DNA from: Bog-473 sp049513455
Lineage (GTDB): Bacteria > Actinomycetota > Acidimicrobiia > Acidimicrobiales > RAAP-2
Direction of reading: 5' to 3'
Assembly (NCBI GenBank): GCA_049513455.1
Contig: JBEKWB010000014.1
Span: 1 to 57,360, forward strand
DNA: 57,360 nucleotides
The notes beneath the pieces were generated by a model. It did no database searches. It worked only from the letters and a program-made list of their open reading frames with translations, and was not told the origin of the DNA. Both the position numbers and the translations under genes were made by a program. Below, in pieces: positions 33,461-42,456 of this stretch (position 1 is its first letter; every line of letters begins with the position of its first letter).

Positions 33461-33645
33461 GTTGGATATGCGCGTTCACCAGTCCGAAGCTTGACTTATC
33501 GGTCCGTTGCGCCCAAAGTCTCGAACTGCGGCAGCCATACAAGGGCAATCCGCAAGGTCCAGCGGGCCCGCACGTTAGCCGTGACAATGACGAAGGAATC
33601 GGTGTACCCCACAACCTCAGGTCAACCGCGCCGTGCGAGCCAATC

Positions 33646-35673
33646 GTGACGTCGGCTAGTCCCCGGGATCATTTTCGCGCCCGACCGGTCGCAATGGTGG
33701 CCGCCGTTCTCCTGATCGCGGCCACGTCCCTTGCGATGACGCGCGGTGCGGTAAGCGCAGCGTCCCCCCTCGTCTCACGCCAAGACGTCGGCGCTCACTT
33801 CTTGGCTTGGCAGCCAGAGGGTGAGACCGCCCATCTGGTCCCTACGGTCGATCCCCATGCGACGGGCGTCACGAATGCGGTGGAGGAGTCCTACAACTGG
33901 TCCGGCTATGTCGACACAGGCCCGATCTTCACCGCCATCAGCGCCCAATGGGTCGTGCCGACCGTGCAGCCGTCACAGTCGGCCCAGTACTCGTCGACTT
34001 GGATCGGTATCGACGGATTCCCCCCTAGCGACACCTCGCTGATCCAGACCGGTACCGCCCAACAGACGTCGGGTGGCGTGACCTCTTACTACGACTGGGA
34101 GGAGATCATCACGCCCTCGGACCCGGCCCCCGCAGTGACAATCGGCGCCGTGTCTCCCGGTGACCACATGACAGCCTCGATTTACGAAGTGACAGCAGGG
34201 ACGTGGATGATGGCCATCACCGATGTGACGTCGGGCAGCGTCTACGCAGAGCCGTTTGCGTACAGCGGTACAGGTGGTTCGGCAGAGTGGATCGAAGAAG
34301 CCCCCACCGTAGGAGGTGGCCAGTCGACCCTGGCCGACTTCGGCTCTGCTTCCTTCTCCAATATGGCGGACACCAACTCGGGTTCGCCCGCTGTCACTCC
34401 GACCCAGCTCGACATGGTTAGCAGCAGCAATGTCAACGACGTGATCGCAACTCCGGGGAGCATTGCCAACAATGCGTTCACCATCACCTATACCGGCCCC
34501 GTGCCGGCGCCGCCGGTCGTTCAGCCGACCACTACCACGGTCTCGGTCACTCCTTCGTCGAGCACCTTGGGTACTGCAGTGACCTACTCCGCCTCTGTGG
34601 CTTCCGCTAGTGGCACGCCGACAGGCAGTGTCACCTTCACCGCCGGGACCACCACGCTCTGCACCACCGGCGCCCTTGTGGGTGGCTCCGCCTCGTGTAG
34701 CACGTCGACGGCGCCCGAAGGCACCGATACCGTCACGGGAAGCTACTCGGGTTCTTCCAGCTTCACCGCTTCCAGTGGCACGGCGACTTTGGTCGTCAGC
34801 GCTCCACCACCCGTCCCGACCCCGACGCCGCCCCCAACGCCGACCCCCACCCCGAGTCCCACGCCGACACAGACCCCGACACCCTCGGGCCACGGCTACT
34901 GGTTGGTCGGCTCCGACGGCGGAATCTTCACCTTCGGTGCAGCCCAGTTCTACGGGTCGACAGGGGCGCTGACCCTCCAGCGCCCGGTGGTCGGGATCAC
35001 GCCCACCGCGAATGATGGCGGCTACTGGCTCGTGGCTTCGGATGGCGGGATCTTCTCCTTCGGCAACGCGGGCTACTACGGCTCCATCCCTAGACTGGGG
35101 TTTGCGCCGGCGGGCTCGACGAACCCGAAGAGACTCAATGCCCCGATTGTGGGCATGGTGCCTTCTGCTGACGGGGCGGGCTACTTCATGGTGGCCTCCG
35201 ACGGGGGTGTCTTCGCCTTCGGAGATGCCAAGTTCGAAGGTTCGTGTCCGAGCATCGGCGGCTGTGCGGGCGCCGCGGTGGCGGTCATGCCCGACGCCAG
35301 TGGGAACGGGTACTGGCTCGTCACGGCCACGGGCCATGTCTACGCTTTCGGGGATGCCGTCAACTACGGGGCGCCGGGTCCGCAGTCCGTCCCGGTGACG
35401 GCGGCGGTGCGCACCCATGACGGCGCCGGCTACTGGCTCCTCTTCGCCAACGGCGTGGTGGCCCCCTACGGCGACGCGGCCGACCTCGGCGGCCCCGCCG
35501 GAGCGGTCGGGGGTCTGGACCCGGCCTCGGCGATCTTCTCGACCTCGGACGGCGGCGGGTACTGGGTCACATCGGCCAACGGGTCCGTGTACACCTACGG
35601 GGACGCGCCCAACGACGGGAGCATGGCGGGTCAGCACCTCAACGGCTCGATCGTCGCGGCGACCGGTTGGTAG
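33646..35673 (+). CDS. Secreted G1 (eqolisin) peptidase with Ig-like and six GYW-DGG-FG repeats
   Basis: The product has 675 residues with a signal peptide (VAMVAAVLLIAATSLAMTRG). The peptidase G1/A4 domain (about 75-285) begins SYNWSGYVDTG. Its catalytic Gln is at about 101 (AISAQWVVPTV) and its Glu at about 214-217 (GGSAEWIEEAP). An Ig-like beta sandwich follows (about 300-390, TVSVTPSSSTLGTAVTYSAS), then a Pro/Thr linker and six repeats of about 45 residues such as GYWLVGSDGGIFTFGAAQFY. The later repeats are more degenerate. Eqolisins act at acid pH. The start is taken as the GTG at 33646; the ATG at 33694 would still leave a signal-like helix. Confidence 0.83.
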   Translation: MTSASPRDHFRARPVAMVAAVLLIAATSLAMTRGAVSAASPLVSRQDVGAHFLAWQPEGETAHLVPTVDPHATGVTNAVEESYNWSGYVDTGPIFTAISAQWVVPTVQPSQSAQYSSTWIGIDGFPPSDTSLIQTGTAQQTSGGVTSYYDWEEIITPSDPAPAVTIGAVSPGDHMTASIYEVTAGTWMMAITDVTSGSVYAEPFAYSGTGGSAEWIEEAPTVGGGQSTLADFGSASFSNMADTNSGSPAVTPTQLDMVSSSNVNDVIATPGSIANNAFTITYTGPVPAPPVVQPTTTTVSVTPSSSTLGTAVTYSASVASASGTPTGSVTFTAGTTTLCTTGALVGGSASCSTSTAPEGTDTVTGSYSGSSSFTASSGTATLVVSAPPPVPTPTPPPTPTPTPSPTPTQTPTPSGHGYWLVGSDGGIFTFGAAQFYGSTGALTLQRPVVGITPTANDGGYWLVASDGGIFSFGNAGYYGSIPRLGFAPAGSTNPKRLNAPIVGMVPSADGAGYFMVASDGGVFAFGDAKFEGSCPSIGGCAGAAVAVMPDASGNGYWLVTATGHVYAFGDAVNYGAPGPQSVPVTAAVRTHDGAGYWLLFANGVVAPYGDAADLGGPAGAVGGLDPASAIFSTSDGGGYWVTSANGSVYTYGDAPNDGSMAGQHLNGSIVAATGW

Positions 35674-35795
35674 AGCAAGGTCGCGTAGGCCGTCCGATCT
35701 CCTTCTCGCTCTCGGCTATTGCAGCGGTCGTAGGGCGCCGTTCGGGGCTAATGTTGGCGAGGCATCGATTCCGTAACGAGTAGGGGGTTCGTGTC

Positions 35796-37061
35796 ATGCT
35801 CACGCGTGAACAGAATGACGTGTTGACCCAAGTCGAAGGCGATGCCCCAATGGGCAACTTGATGCGGGAGCACTACTGGATCCCCGCCGCGCTGTCCTCC
35901 CAAATCGCTGAAGACGGCGTTCCCTTGCGAGTCCGTCTCCTCGGACGGGATTTTGTCGCCTTTCGAGCGACCGACGGCAGGGTGGGGTTCCTCGACGAAC
36001 GGTGCCCGCACAGGGGTACGTCGTTGGCTCTGGCTCGCAACGAAGGGTGTGGGCTGCGCTGCATCTTCCACGGATGGAAGATCGATGTGTCGGGAAGGGT
36101 CGTTGACGTTCCGACGCACTCGCCGAATCCCGAGGCTTTCGCGGCCAAGGTGCCGGTCGGCCATTACCCGACCCACGAGGGTGGCGGCATCATATGGATA
36201 TGGCTAGGGGCTAAAGACGCTCCACCATTCCCGGAGTTGCCGTTCACGGTCATGCCCGCCAGCCAGGTGTGGATGACGATCACGAAGTGTTACTGCAACT
36301 GGCTGCAAGGGGTGGAGGCCACCATCGACAGCGCCCATGTCGGTACGTTGCACATGGCATATGTAAGCCGCGACCAGGCGAACGAACCCATGACCCACGC
36401 ACTGGACGCCTTGGCGCCCCGGTACGAAGTTGAGCACACGCCATACGGTCTCGATGCCGCAGCACTGCGTCCTCTCCATGACGGCAGCACCTACGTGCGC
36501 ACCACCAAGTACATCATGCCCTTCATCAGCTTCACCCCCGGCGGCTACGAGGTTCCAGCTGTGATCTTCATCGTGTCGCCGATCGACGACACGCATCACA
36601 ACCTGTTCTACGGCGCCTGGTCGAATCATCCCGGCTTCAACAGCGGACAGGGTGTGCCCGAGGAAATGAGCACGGTCGTGGGTGATTTGCCCTATGACCC
36701 GCACAATTTCGGAGGGTTCACGTCGGATCGTGAACACAACTTCGGTCAAGATCGCGAGGCCATGAAGAACGGCCACTTCAGTGGCTTCGTCGGCAACCTG
36801 CTCCAGGAGGACACGGTGACCCAGGCAAGCATGGGGCCCATTGTGGATCGGACGAAGGACCACCTCTCGTCGAGTGATGTCGCCATCATCCACACGCAGC
36901 GCATCCTTTTGGAGGGGATCGCCGATATGGCGGCTGGTCGCACACCTCGTGGAGCACGCCCCGGCATGGACCACCGCGACGTTCTTCCCGTCAACCTGCT
37001 CAGGCCAGCCGAGAGCGACGACTCCCGTCAGGAAATCGACTACTACGCCTCTGCCAAGTAG
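35796..37061 (+). CDS. Rieske non-heme iron oxygenase, large subunit
   Basis: The product has 421 residues. The Rieske [2Fe-2S] site is ERCPHRGTSL (Cys70, His72) and LRCIFHGWKID (Cys89, His92). The mononuclear iron region is GVEATIDSAHVGTLHMAY, with Asp and two His. The protein resembles the phthalate 4,5-dioxygenase / aromatic ring hydroxylase oxygenase component group. A reductase is not adjacent. The DsbA-like gene follows after 12 bases and the mycothiol enzyme is coupled to that, forming an operon likely used for an aromatic or cyclic substrate. Confidence 0.9.
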   Translation: MLTREQNDVLTQVEGDAPMGNLMREHYWIPAALSSQIAEDGVPLRVRLLGRDFVAFRATDGRVGFLDERCPHRGTSLALARNEGCGLRCIFHGWKIDVSGRVVDVPTHSPNPEAFAAKVPVGHYPTHEGGGIIWIWLGAKDAPPFPELPFTVMPASQVWMTITKCYCNWLQGVEATIDSAHVGTLHMAYVSRDQANEPMTHALDALAPRYEVEHTPYGLDAAALRPLHDGSTYVRTTKYIMPFISFTPGGYEVPAVIFIVSPIDDTHHNLFYGAWSNHPGFNSGQGVPEEMSTVVGDLPYDPHNFGGFTSDREHNFGQDREAMKNGHFSGFVGNLLQEDTVTQASMGPIVDRTKDHLSSSDVAIIHTQRILLEGIADMAAGRTPRGARPGMDHRDVLPVNLLRPAESDDSRQEIDYYASAK

Positions 37062-37073
37062 CGGGACCGACGG

Positions 37074-37739
37074 ATGACCGACGTCGAGTTCTACTTCGAT
37101 GTGATGTGCCCGTGGGCGTATCAGACCAGTCTTTGGATCCGCGAGGCGGCACTCCAGCGGCACATACGTCTCAGTTGGGGGTTCTTCTCCTTGGAGGAGG
37201 TGAATCGGGAACCTGACAAGAAGCATCCATGGCAGCGTCCCTGGTCGTACGGCTGGTCGATGCTTCGCGTGGCGGCAATACTGCGGCGAAGTGGCGAGGA
37301 GGAGGTGGGTCGTTTCTATGCCGCGGCGGGGGCCGCTCTTCACGAAGATGGCCGCAGGGTCCAGGATCGACCGGTGCTCGAAGCGGTGCTCGTCGAGGCT
37401 GGCCTCGACGCCTCGGTCATCGACGCAAGCCTGGCGGATGCCACGGTCGACGAGGAGATTCGAGCCGACCACCAACGGGTTCTCGATCTGGGCGGCTTCG
37501 GCGTGCCGACGCTTGTCCTCAACGGCACGACACCCCTCTTCGGGCCGGTGATCGCGCCGGCTCCGACCGGGCCCGCGGCGGGCCGGCTGTGGGATCTGGT
37601 TGCCGGTTGGAGCGAATACCCCAATCTTTACGAGTTACGCCGGCCGAAGGCTCCGGCGGATTGGGCTCACATCGGACGGCTCTTCGCACCCTATCTCTCC
37701 GCCCGGGACTGGCGCAGCGTCGCACATCCTGTCGCATGA
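37074..37739 (+). CDS. DsbA-like thioredoxin-fold protein (mycothiol-linked nitroreductase-like)
   Basis: The product has 221 residues. EFYFDVMCPWAYQTSLWIRE contains C-P-W-A, a single-Cys version of the C-P-W-C active site in Rv2466c-type mycothiol-dependent enzymes. The helical insert and cis-Pro loop GGFGVPTLVLNG complete the fold. It probably uses mycothiol rather than forming disulfides in exported proteins, because no signal peptide is present. Its stop overlaps the next start (ATGA). Confidence 0.8.
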   Translation: MTDVEFYFDVMCPWAYQTSLWIREAALQRHIRLSWGFFSLEEVNREPDKKHPWQRPWSYGWSMLRVAAILRRSGEEEVGRFYAAAGAALHEDGRRVQDRPVLEAVLVEAGLDASVIDASLADATVDEEIRADHQRVLDLGGFGVPTLVLNGTTPLFGPVIAPAPTGPAAGRLWDLVAGWSEYPNLYELRRPKAPADWAHIGRLFAPYLSARDWRSVAHPVA

Positions 37740-38551
37740 CCAGCGCCGAAAACACCGCCGCCGCTTTGACCGCCCAATTGGCCGAGACCTGGGCTTCTAT
37801 CGACCTCCTCAGCCGGGGATTGGCGCCGGAGGAGTGGCTGACGCCGACCGCCTGCCCGGGCTGGACCGTCGCCGACCAGTTGGCCCATATCGTCGGAACC
37901 GAGTCGATGCTGGCCGGTGAACCGACACCACCAGGGGAAACCGCCGAACTTCCAGCCCATGTACACAACGACATCGGCCGAGCCAACGAACAATGGGTGA
38001 CCGAGCTGCGCCGTTCGGGTCCGACCGATCTGTTGGAAGAGTTCCACCGGATTACCGCCCGACGTTTGGAAGCGCTGAGGGCGCTTACAGATGCGCAATG
38101 GGACGAACCGTCGTGGACACCAGTAGGACAGGCCAACTACCGGCGATTCATGCAGATTCGGGTATTCGACTCATGGGTTCACGAGCAGGACATGCGCACC
38201 GCGGTCGGTCAGCCCGGGCACGGCGACGGACCAGCGGCTGAGCAGGCCATCGACGAGATCGAGCGCGCCCTCGGGTATGTCATCGGAAAGCGAGCCGGCG
38301 CACCGGATGGCAGTAGCGTGACGATCGACTTGACCGGTCCGGTCACTCGGAGCATTCATGTGGTTGTCGACGGTCGCGCCGCCGTGGTCGCCGCGCTTCC
38401 TGATACGGCCGATGTAACCATACGACTGGGTTCGGACACCTTTGCTGCTCTGGCGTGTGGGCGAGTCGATCCGGCCGAAGTGTCCGTTGCCATTGAGGGC
38501 GATCAGGAGCTCGGCCAACGGATCGCCACGAATCTGGCTTTTACCATCTGA
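37736..38551 (+). CDS. Mycothiol-dependent maleylpyruvate isomerase family protein
   Basis: The product has 271 residues. The DinB-like four-helix bundle has the family metal/mycothiol region TACPGWTVADQLAHIVGTES, and later FMQIRVFDSWVHEQDMRTAV. A C-terminal SCP2-like domain follows (VTIDLTGPVTRSIHVVVDGR, VTIRLGSDTFAALACGR). Members isomerise maleylpyruvate or have unknown thiol-dependent roles. It is coupled to the DsbA-like gene, suggesting mycothiol-dependent steps after the Rieske reaction. Confidence 0.87.
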   Translation: MTSAENTAAALTAQLAETWASIDLLSRGLAPEEWLTPTACPGWTVADQLAHIVGTESMLAGEPTPPGETAELPAHVHNDIGRANEQWVTELRRSGPTDLLEEFHRITARRLEALRALTDAQWDEPSWTPVGQANYRRFMQIRVFDSWVHEQDMRTAVGQPGHGDGPAAEQAIDEIERALGYVIGKRAGAPDGSSVTIDLTGPVTRSIHVVVDGRAAVVAALPDTADVTIRLGSDTFAALACGRVDPAEVSVAIEGDQELGQRIATNLAFTI

Positions 38552-38604
38552 TAGCGGCGCGGGGAACGTGTGGGGATCTGTCGGCACGACCTAGGGTATT
38601 CGTC

Positions 38605-39636
38605 ATGCCACGAGCGCTGAAATTAGGAATGACATTCGGCTACTGGGCCAAGGGGCCGAATCCCGACGTGATCGAACAGGCTCAGGTCGCAGAGAGCCTC
38701 GGCTTTGACTCCATTTGGACCGCAGAGTCGTGGGGCAACGACGCCTTCACCTACGCGGCATGGATCGCGGCCCACACGAAGCGGGTGCGAATCGGCACTG
38801 GAATTGTGCAGATGGCCGCTCGGACCCCTGTCGCCACCGCCATGGCAGCAGCTACCATCGACCATCTTTCCGGCGGTCGTTTCATACTCGGACTCGGAGT
38901 GTCCGGCCCGCAGGTGGTTGAAGGCTGGTACGGCCAACCCTCTGCGCGCCCGCTGGCTCGCACCCGTGAATATGTTGAGATCATCCGCCGCGTGTTACGG
39001 CGGGAGGACGGTCCTCTCGATTTCGCGGGTGAGTTCTATCAGCATCCCTATTCGGGTCCCGGTTCCGTTGGACTGGGCAAACCTCTGAAGTTGATGATCC
39101 ATCCGCTGCGGACCGAATTGCCGATCTTCATCGCTGCCGAGGGGCCGAAGAACGTCACCCAGACGGCAGAAATTGCCGATGGATGGCTGCCGCTCTATTA
39201 CTCGCCCTGGCGCCAGGAGATCTACGCCGATCAGTTGGTCGGCGCCAAGCCCAACTTTGAAATCACCGCACTCGCGCACTTCGCCATCACCGATGACGTT
39301 GCAGCCGGTCTGCAGCCGGTGAAGCAAATGCTCGGCTTCTACATCGGCGGGATGGGGGCCAAGGGGCAGAATTATCATACGAAGTTGATGCAGCGGATGG
39401 GATTCGAGGAAGAAGCCCTGCGGATTCAGGAACTGTTCTTTGAGGGCAGACGCGACGAGGCGATTCTTGCGGTCCCCGACGCGTTCGCCGATGAGATCTC
39501 GCTCGTGGGTCCACCGTCGCGGATTCGCGAGCGTCTCGAAGCCTGGCGCGAGTCGCCGGTCACGACGCTTCTTATCGGCGGCGGTAGCCGCTCGCCCGAG
39601 GATCTCAAACAGCTTGCCGACCTTGTCGGTAGCTGA
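38605..39636 (+). CDS. LLM-class F420-dependent oxidoreductase
   Basis: The product has 343 residues. LKLGMTFGYWAKGPNPDVIE, VAESLGFDSIWTAESWGNDA, VRIGTGIVQMAARTPVATAM and ISLVGPPSRIRERLEAW are typical of luciferase-like F420 enzymes of actinobacteria. It starts 53 bases after the mycothiol enzyme and is likely in the same unit. It is the last gene before the compositional change at about 39.6 kb. Confidence 0.9.
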   Translation: MPRALKLGMTFGYWAKGPNPDVIEQAQVAESLGFDSIWTAESWGNDAFTYAAWIAAHTKRVRIGTGIVQMAARTPVATAMAAATIDHLSGGRFILGLGVSGPQVVEGWYGQPSARPLARTREYVEIIRRVLRREDGPLDFAGEFYQHPYSGPGSVGLGKPLKLMIHPLRTELPIFIAAEGPKNVTQTAEIADGWLPLYYSPWRQEIYADQLVGAKPNFEITALAHFAITDDVAAGLQPVKQMLGFYIGGMGAKGQNYHTKLMQRMGFEEEALRIQELFFEGRRDEAILAVPDAFADEISLVGPPSRIRERLEAWRESPVTTLLIGGGSRSPEDLKQLADLVGS

Positions 39637-40056
39637 CCCCGGCGACTGCGCGGTGGCAAACAAGTTCTATTGAGCCGTTGACGTTGCAGCGGGGTCTACC
39701 GAAGTTGGTACATCTCACGGCATGTACTACTACCGACAACTCGCGAATGGGTCTCGGATCGACCCCGTTACGGTATATTTCTTGCAAATTCGGCTAGTTC
39801 GTTGTAGCCTGAGCTTGCCTACCTTCTAATCCGAGGGTTCCCTAAGGACAGCCTACGTTGTCCATTACATCCAGTGAGGTTCCCGAGAGCCTCCTGCCGC
39901 TGCCCTCGAAGGTAATAGATGCGTTGTCGGGCGCCACCCTCGTTGCCCGCTTCGCCAACACTCCGCTGTGGCAACGACCAATGGTTGTAGTGGGCAACGC
40001 AGGCTGTCCTTTTGATCACGAGGCGCCTAGCTGTGCGATTGCCTTGTCCACTGTTG

Positions 40057-40347
40057 CTAGACCGTGATGTGCGCGCAGATCGGTTGATCCGGTACGCAGC
40101 GCATCCGGTCTAAGTCTTCGAGTGCGGCGAGTGCTCCATAGAGTCCGGTCTTAGCGGAATCGAAATAGAGCCAGGTCTCTCCGTCCCATAGCTCGGGCGG
40201 TTCGACGGGAAAGGCGTCAATAATCGCTCTGAGAGGCATGATCAATGCCGCAAGGCAATCGGTCTTCGTTCCGCCGCTCTTCGCATCTACTACCGGTGGC
40301 GCTGCAATGACGGTTGCATCAAGCATGATTTCATACAATAAGATCAC
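40057..40347 (-). CDS. Possible small hypothetical protein
   Basis: The 96-codon frame begins at a GTG and contains DATVIAAPPVVDAKSGGTKT, PPELWDGETWLYFDSAKTGL and AALEDLDRMRCVPDQPICAH. Composition is protein-like, with no recognised family. It could be a remnant of a longer gene disturbed at the island boundary. Confidence 0.35.
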   Translation of the reverse strand: MILLYEIMLDATVIAAPPVVDAKSGGTKTDCLAALIMPLRAIIDAFPVEPPELWDGETWLYFDSAKTGLYGALAALEDLDRMRCVPDQPICAHITV

Positions 40348-40359
40348 AAAGCCCCGCGT

Positions 40360-40376
40360 TAGGGCCGAAGGTCCCT
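40360..40376. promoter_or_regulatory. DosR-box-like palindrome, site 1
   Basis: TAGGGCCGAAGGTCCCT. Its 14-bp core GGGCCGAAGGTCCC has the same length as the DosR core GGGACTWWAGTCCC and differs at three positions. It lies 133 bases before the pyruvate kinase start. Confidence 0.6.
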
Positions 40377-40459
40377 GGTTGGTTGCGGTCTTGGTGGTTC
40401 AAAGCGGGCGGCAAGGTTCGTCCATCCCATACGGGAACCGGTTGCCCGGGTGACTCGGA

Positions 40460-40475
40460 AGGTCCTCTGGCCCTA
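40460..40475. promoter_or_regulatory. DosR-box-like palindrome, site 2
   Basis: AGGTCCTCTGGCCCTA, read on the other strand as TAGGGCCAGAGGACCT. It lies 34 bases before the pyruvate kinase GTG. Confidence 0.6.
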
Positions 40476-40509
40476 GTGGACGCATGGAGAGCCTCATATC
40501 GTTGGGGTC

Positions 40510-42330
40510 GTGAGCAACGCCGAACGGTCAGTCGACGGGCAGGTTGACCGGGCGTCGATTGGGGCTGAACTTGCCACGCTGGAAGGCCTCATGCGCCAGA
40601 TGGAGACGCATCACGCGTCAGACATCATGGCGGTCGATCCTGCCCACCTTCCTGATGCCGTCAACCTGGTGCACTATCTCGCGCTTCGTCAAGGCGATGT
40701 CAGTCACCTACAGCGCTGGTTGGGAGAACGTGGCCTTTCGTCACTCGGCCGATGCGAGGCACACGTTCTGGCTACCGTCGAGAGCGTCCGCGCCGCGCTC
40801 GACGGAACGACACCCAGCTTTGGCCCGGCGATCCAGAGCTTTGAAGAGGGTCGTGCCGCCCTCGACCACAATACGGACGCTCTCTTTGGTCCCCGTCCCC
40901 TGGGCCGGGTGCCCCGGATCATGGTGACTCTTCCCACCGAGGCCGCCGATGACTATTCCCTGGTCAAGCGCCTCGTACTTTTAGGCATGGACATTGCCCG
41001 GATCAATGGCGCCCATGATGATCCCGGTGCCTGGCAACGCATGGCGCGGAACGTGCGCCGGGCATCGGGCGAAGTCGGTCGATCGTGTCGAATATCGATG
41101 GATCTCCCGGGGCCCAAACTGCGCACCGGTCCGCTAAGCGAGGGGCCCCGGATTGCAAGGCTGCAGCCCGAGCGCGATCTCCGAGGCGTGCCGATCACGC
41201 CAGCTGTGGCGAGACTTGCCACTCATTGTGCGCCTGGTACGGGCGGGACCGTGGTGCCCGTGGATCTCTCGTGGATCGAGCGTCGCAAACCAGGAGACAT
41301 CATCCGATTGGTCGACGCGCGAGGCTCACGCCGTGAGCTACGGGTAATCGGAGTCGGGCCCGGCAGTTGTGAAGTGGAGATTTGGGACACAACCTATCTG
41401 GAAACGGACACCGCGCTGTCCTGCCAAGGTGACGTTGCCACCGTGGGTGAATTGCCAAGAGTCCCACAATTTCACCTGTTGTGTGTCGGAGATGTCCTTG
41501 TGCTGACCCGTCAGCTGGACCCTGCCACACCCTGGCGCCACGGTCAACCCGGAATCCCGCGGATCGGGTGTACTTTTCCAGCCGCCTTCGAGGCTGTAAG
41601 AGTTGGCCAGCGGGTCATCCTTGACGACGGAAAGCTCACCGGCATCATCGAGGGCGTTACTCCCGACGAACTCCATGTGCGGATTCTTTCCGCTGCAGCG
41701 AAGGGTTCGCGCTTACGCTCGGAGAAGGGTATCAACCTGCCCGACACGGATCTCACTGCCGCTGCCGTGAGCGACGCCGACCTTCCTTTGCTCGAAGTCG
41801 CGGCGACACACGCCGACATGGTGGCCGTGTCTTTTCTGCGCCACGAGAACGACGTCGACGAGATACACACGTACCTCAGACGAGTTCGAGCCGAGCACCT
41901 TGGGCTCATCCTGAAGATCGAAACGACAGCCGCCTTCGCTCGTCTGCCCGAGATCTTGCTTCACGCGATGCGGTCGCCGCTTGTCGGAGTCATGATCGCC
42001 CGCGGAGACCTGGCCGTGGAGGCTGGCTACGAACGCCTCGCCGAAGTGCAAGAGGAGATCCTCTGGCTGTGCGAAGCCGCACACCTGCCGGTTATATGGG
42101 CCACCGAGGTCCTCGACCAGCTGGCCCGCACCGGTAAGCCGTCTCGTGCCGAGGTCACCGACGCGGCGATGGCACAACGCGCCGAGTGCGTGATGCTCAA
42201 CAAAGGTCCGCACATCGACACCGCCATGATCGTTCTCGACGACATTCTCCGACGCATGTCCCGTCATCAACGTAAGAAGACACCCCTGCTGCAACCCCTT
42301 CTGAGCTGGTCTGAGGCCGCCGAGTCATAG
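40510..42330 (+). CDS. pyk: Pyruvate kinase-like protein with N-terminal extension, no C-terminal domain
   Basis: The product has 606 residues. After about 130 non-catalytic residues the barrel begins with PRIMVTLPTEAADDYSLVKR. It continues with LGMDIARINGAHDDPGAWQR, ISMDLPGPKLRTG, ILDDGKLTGIIEGV, KGINLPDTDLTAAAVSDADL and VAVSFLRHENDVDEIHTYL. LILKIETTAAFARLPEIL (catalytic Lys), GVMIARGDLAVEAGYERLAE and PVIWATEVLDQLARTGKPSR follow. It ends soon after MLNKGP, so the regulatory C-terminal domain is missing. It would convert PEP and ADP to pyruvate and ATP. The B domain is enlarged (about 210-370). The start is a GTG at 40510; an ATG at 40591 is possible. Two palindromic sites lie upstream. Confidence 0.86.
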   Translation: MSNAERSVDGQVDRASIGAELATLEGLMRQMETHHASDIMAVDPAHLPDAVNLVHYLALRQGDVSHLQRWLGERGLSSLGRCEAHVLATVESVRAALDGTTPSFGPAIQSFEEGRAALDHNTDALFGPRPLGRVPRIMVTLPTEAADDYSLVKRLVLLGMDIARINGAHDDPGAWQRMARNVRRASGEVGRSCRISMDLPGPKLRTGPLSEGPRIARLQPERDLRGVPITPAVARLATHCAPGTGGTVVPVDLSWIERRKPGDIIRLVDARGSRRELRVIGVGPGSCEVEIWDTTYLETDTALSCQGDVATVGELPRVPQFHLLCVGDVLVLTRQLDPATPWRHGQPGIPRIGCTFPAAFEAVRVGQRVILDDGKLTGIIEGVTPDELHVRILSAAAKGSRLRSEKGINLPDTDLTAAAVSDADLPLLEVAATHADMVAVSFLRHENDVDEIHTYLRRVRAEHLGLILKIETTAAFARLPEILLHAMRSPLVGVMIARGDLAVEAGYERLAEVQEEILWLCEAAHLPVIWATEVLDQLARTGKPSRAEVTDAAMAQRAECVMLNKGPHIDTAMIVLDDILRRMSRHQRKKTPLLQPLLSWSEAAES

Positions 42331-42456
42331 GAGGACCCCATATCAACAGGAGTTGCAGGACCCCTGGGACCAAGAGCCAAGTGCCTACCGCGGCAAATCG
42401 AATGCTCGACCTCTTCGATTGATCCGCGCCGATGACCTTCGGCCCTATTTGGATGA

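Larger units (their letters stand above)
39637..40509. other. Region between the Rieske cluster and the glycolysis island
   Basis: This stretch has lower GC than its flanks. It contains only short open frames; one on the minus strand (40057-40347) looks protein-like. The right 150 bases hold two palindromic operator candidates. I see no insertion sequence ends or tRNA. Confidence 0.5.

Noticed and set aside
33973..35637. Antisense frame of 554 codons across the peptidase gene
   Set aside because: Codon-position shadow of the repeat-rich peptidase; no recognisable motif.
39858..40067. Short plus-strand frame before the glycolysis island
   Set aside because: It starts at a TTG without a ribosome site and has no recognisable family; it may be chance in a low-information region.
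42357..42372. AGGACCCCTGGGACCA before the MFS gene as a further operator
   Set aside because: Half-site symmetry is present but the core order differs (GGGACC instead of GGTCCC). Too weak to include without a scored motif.
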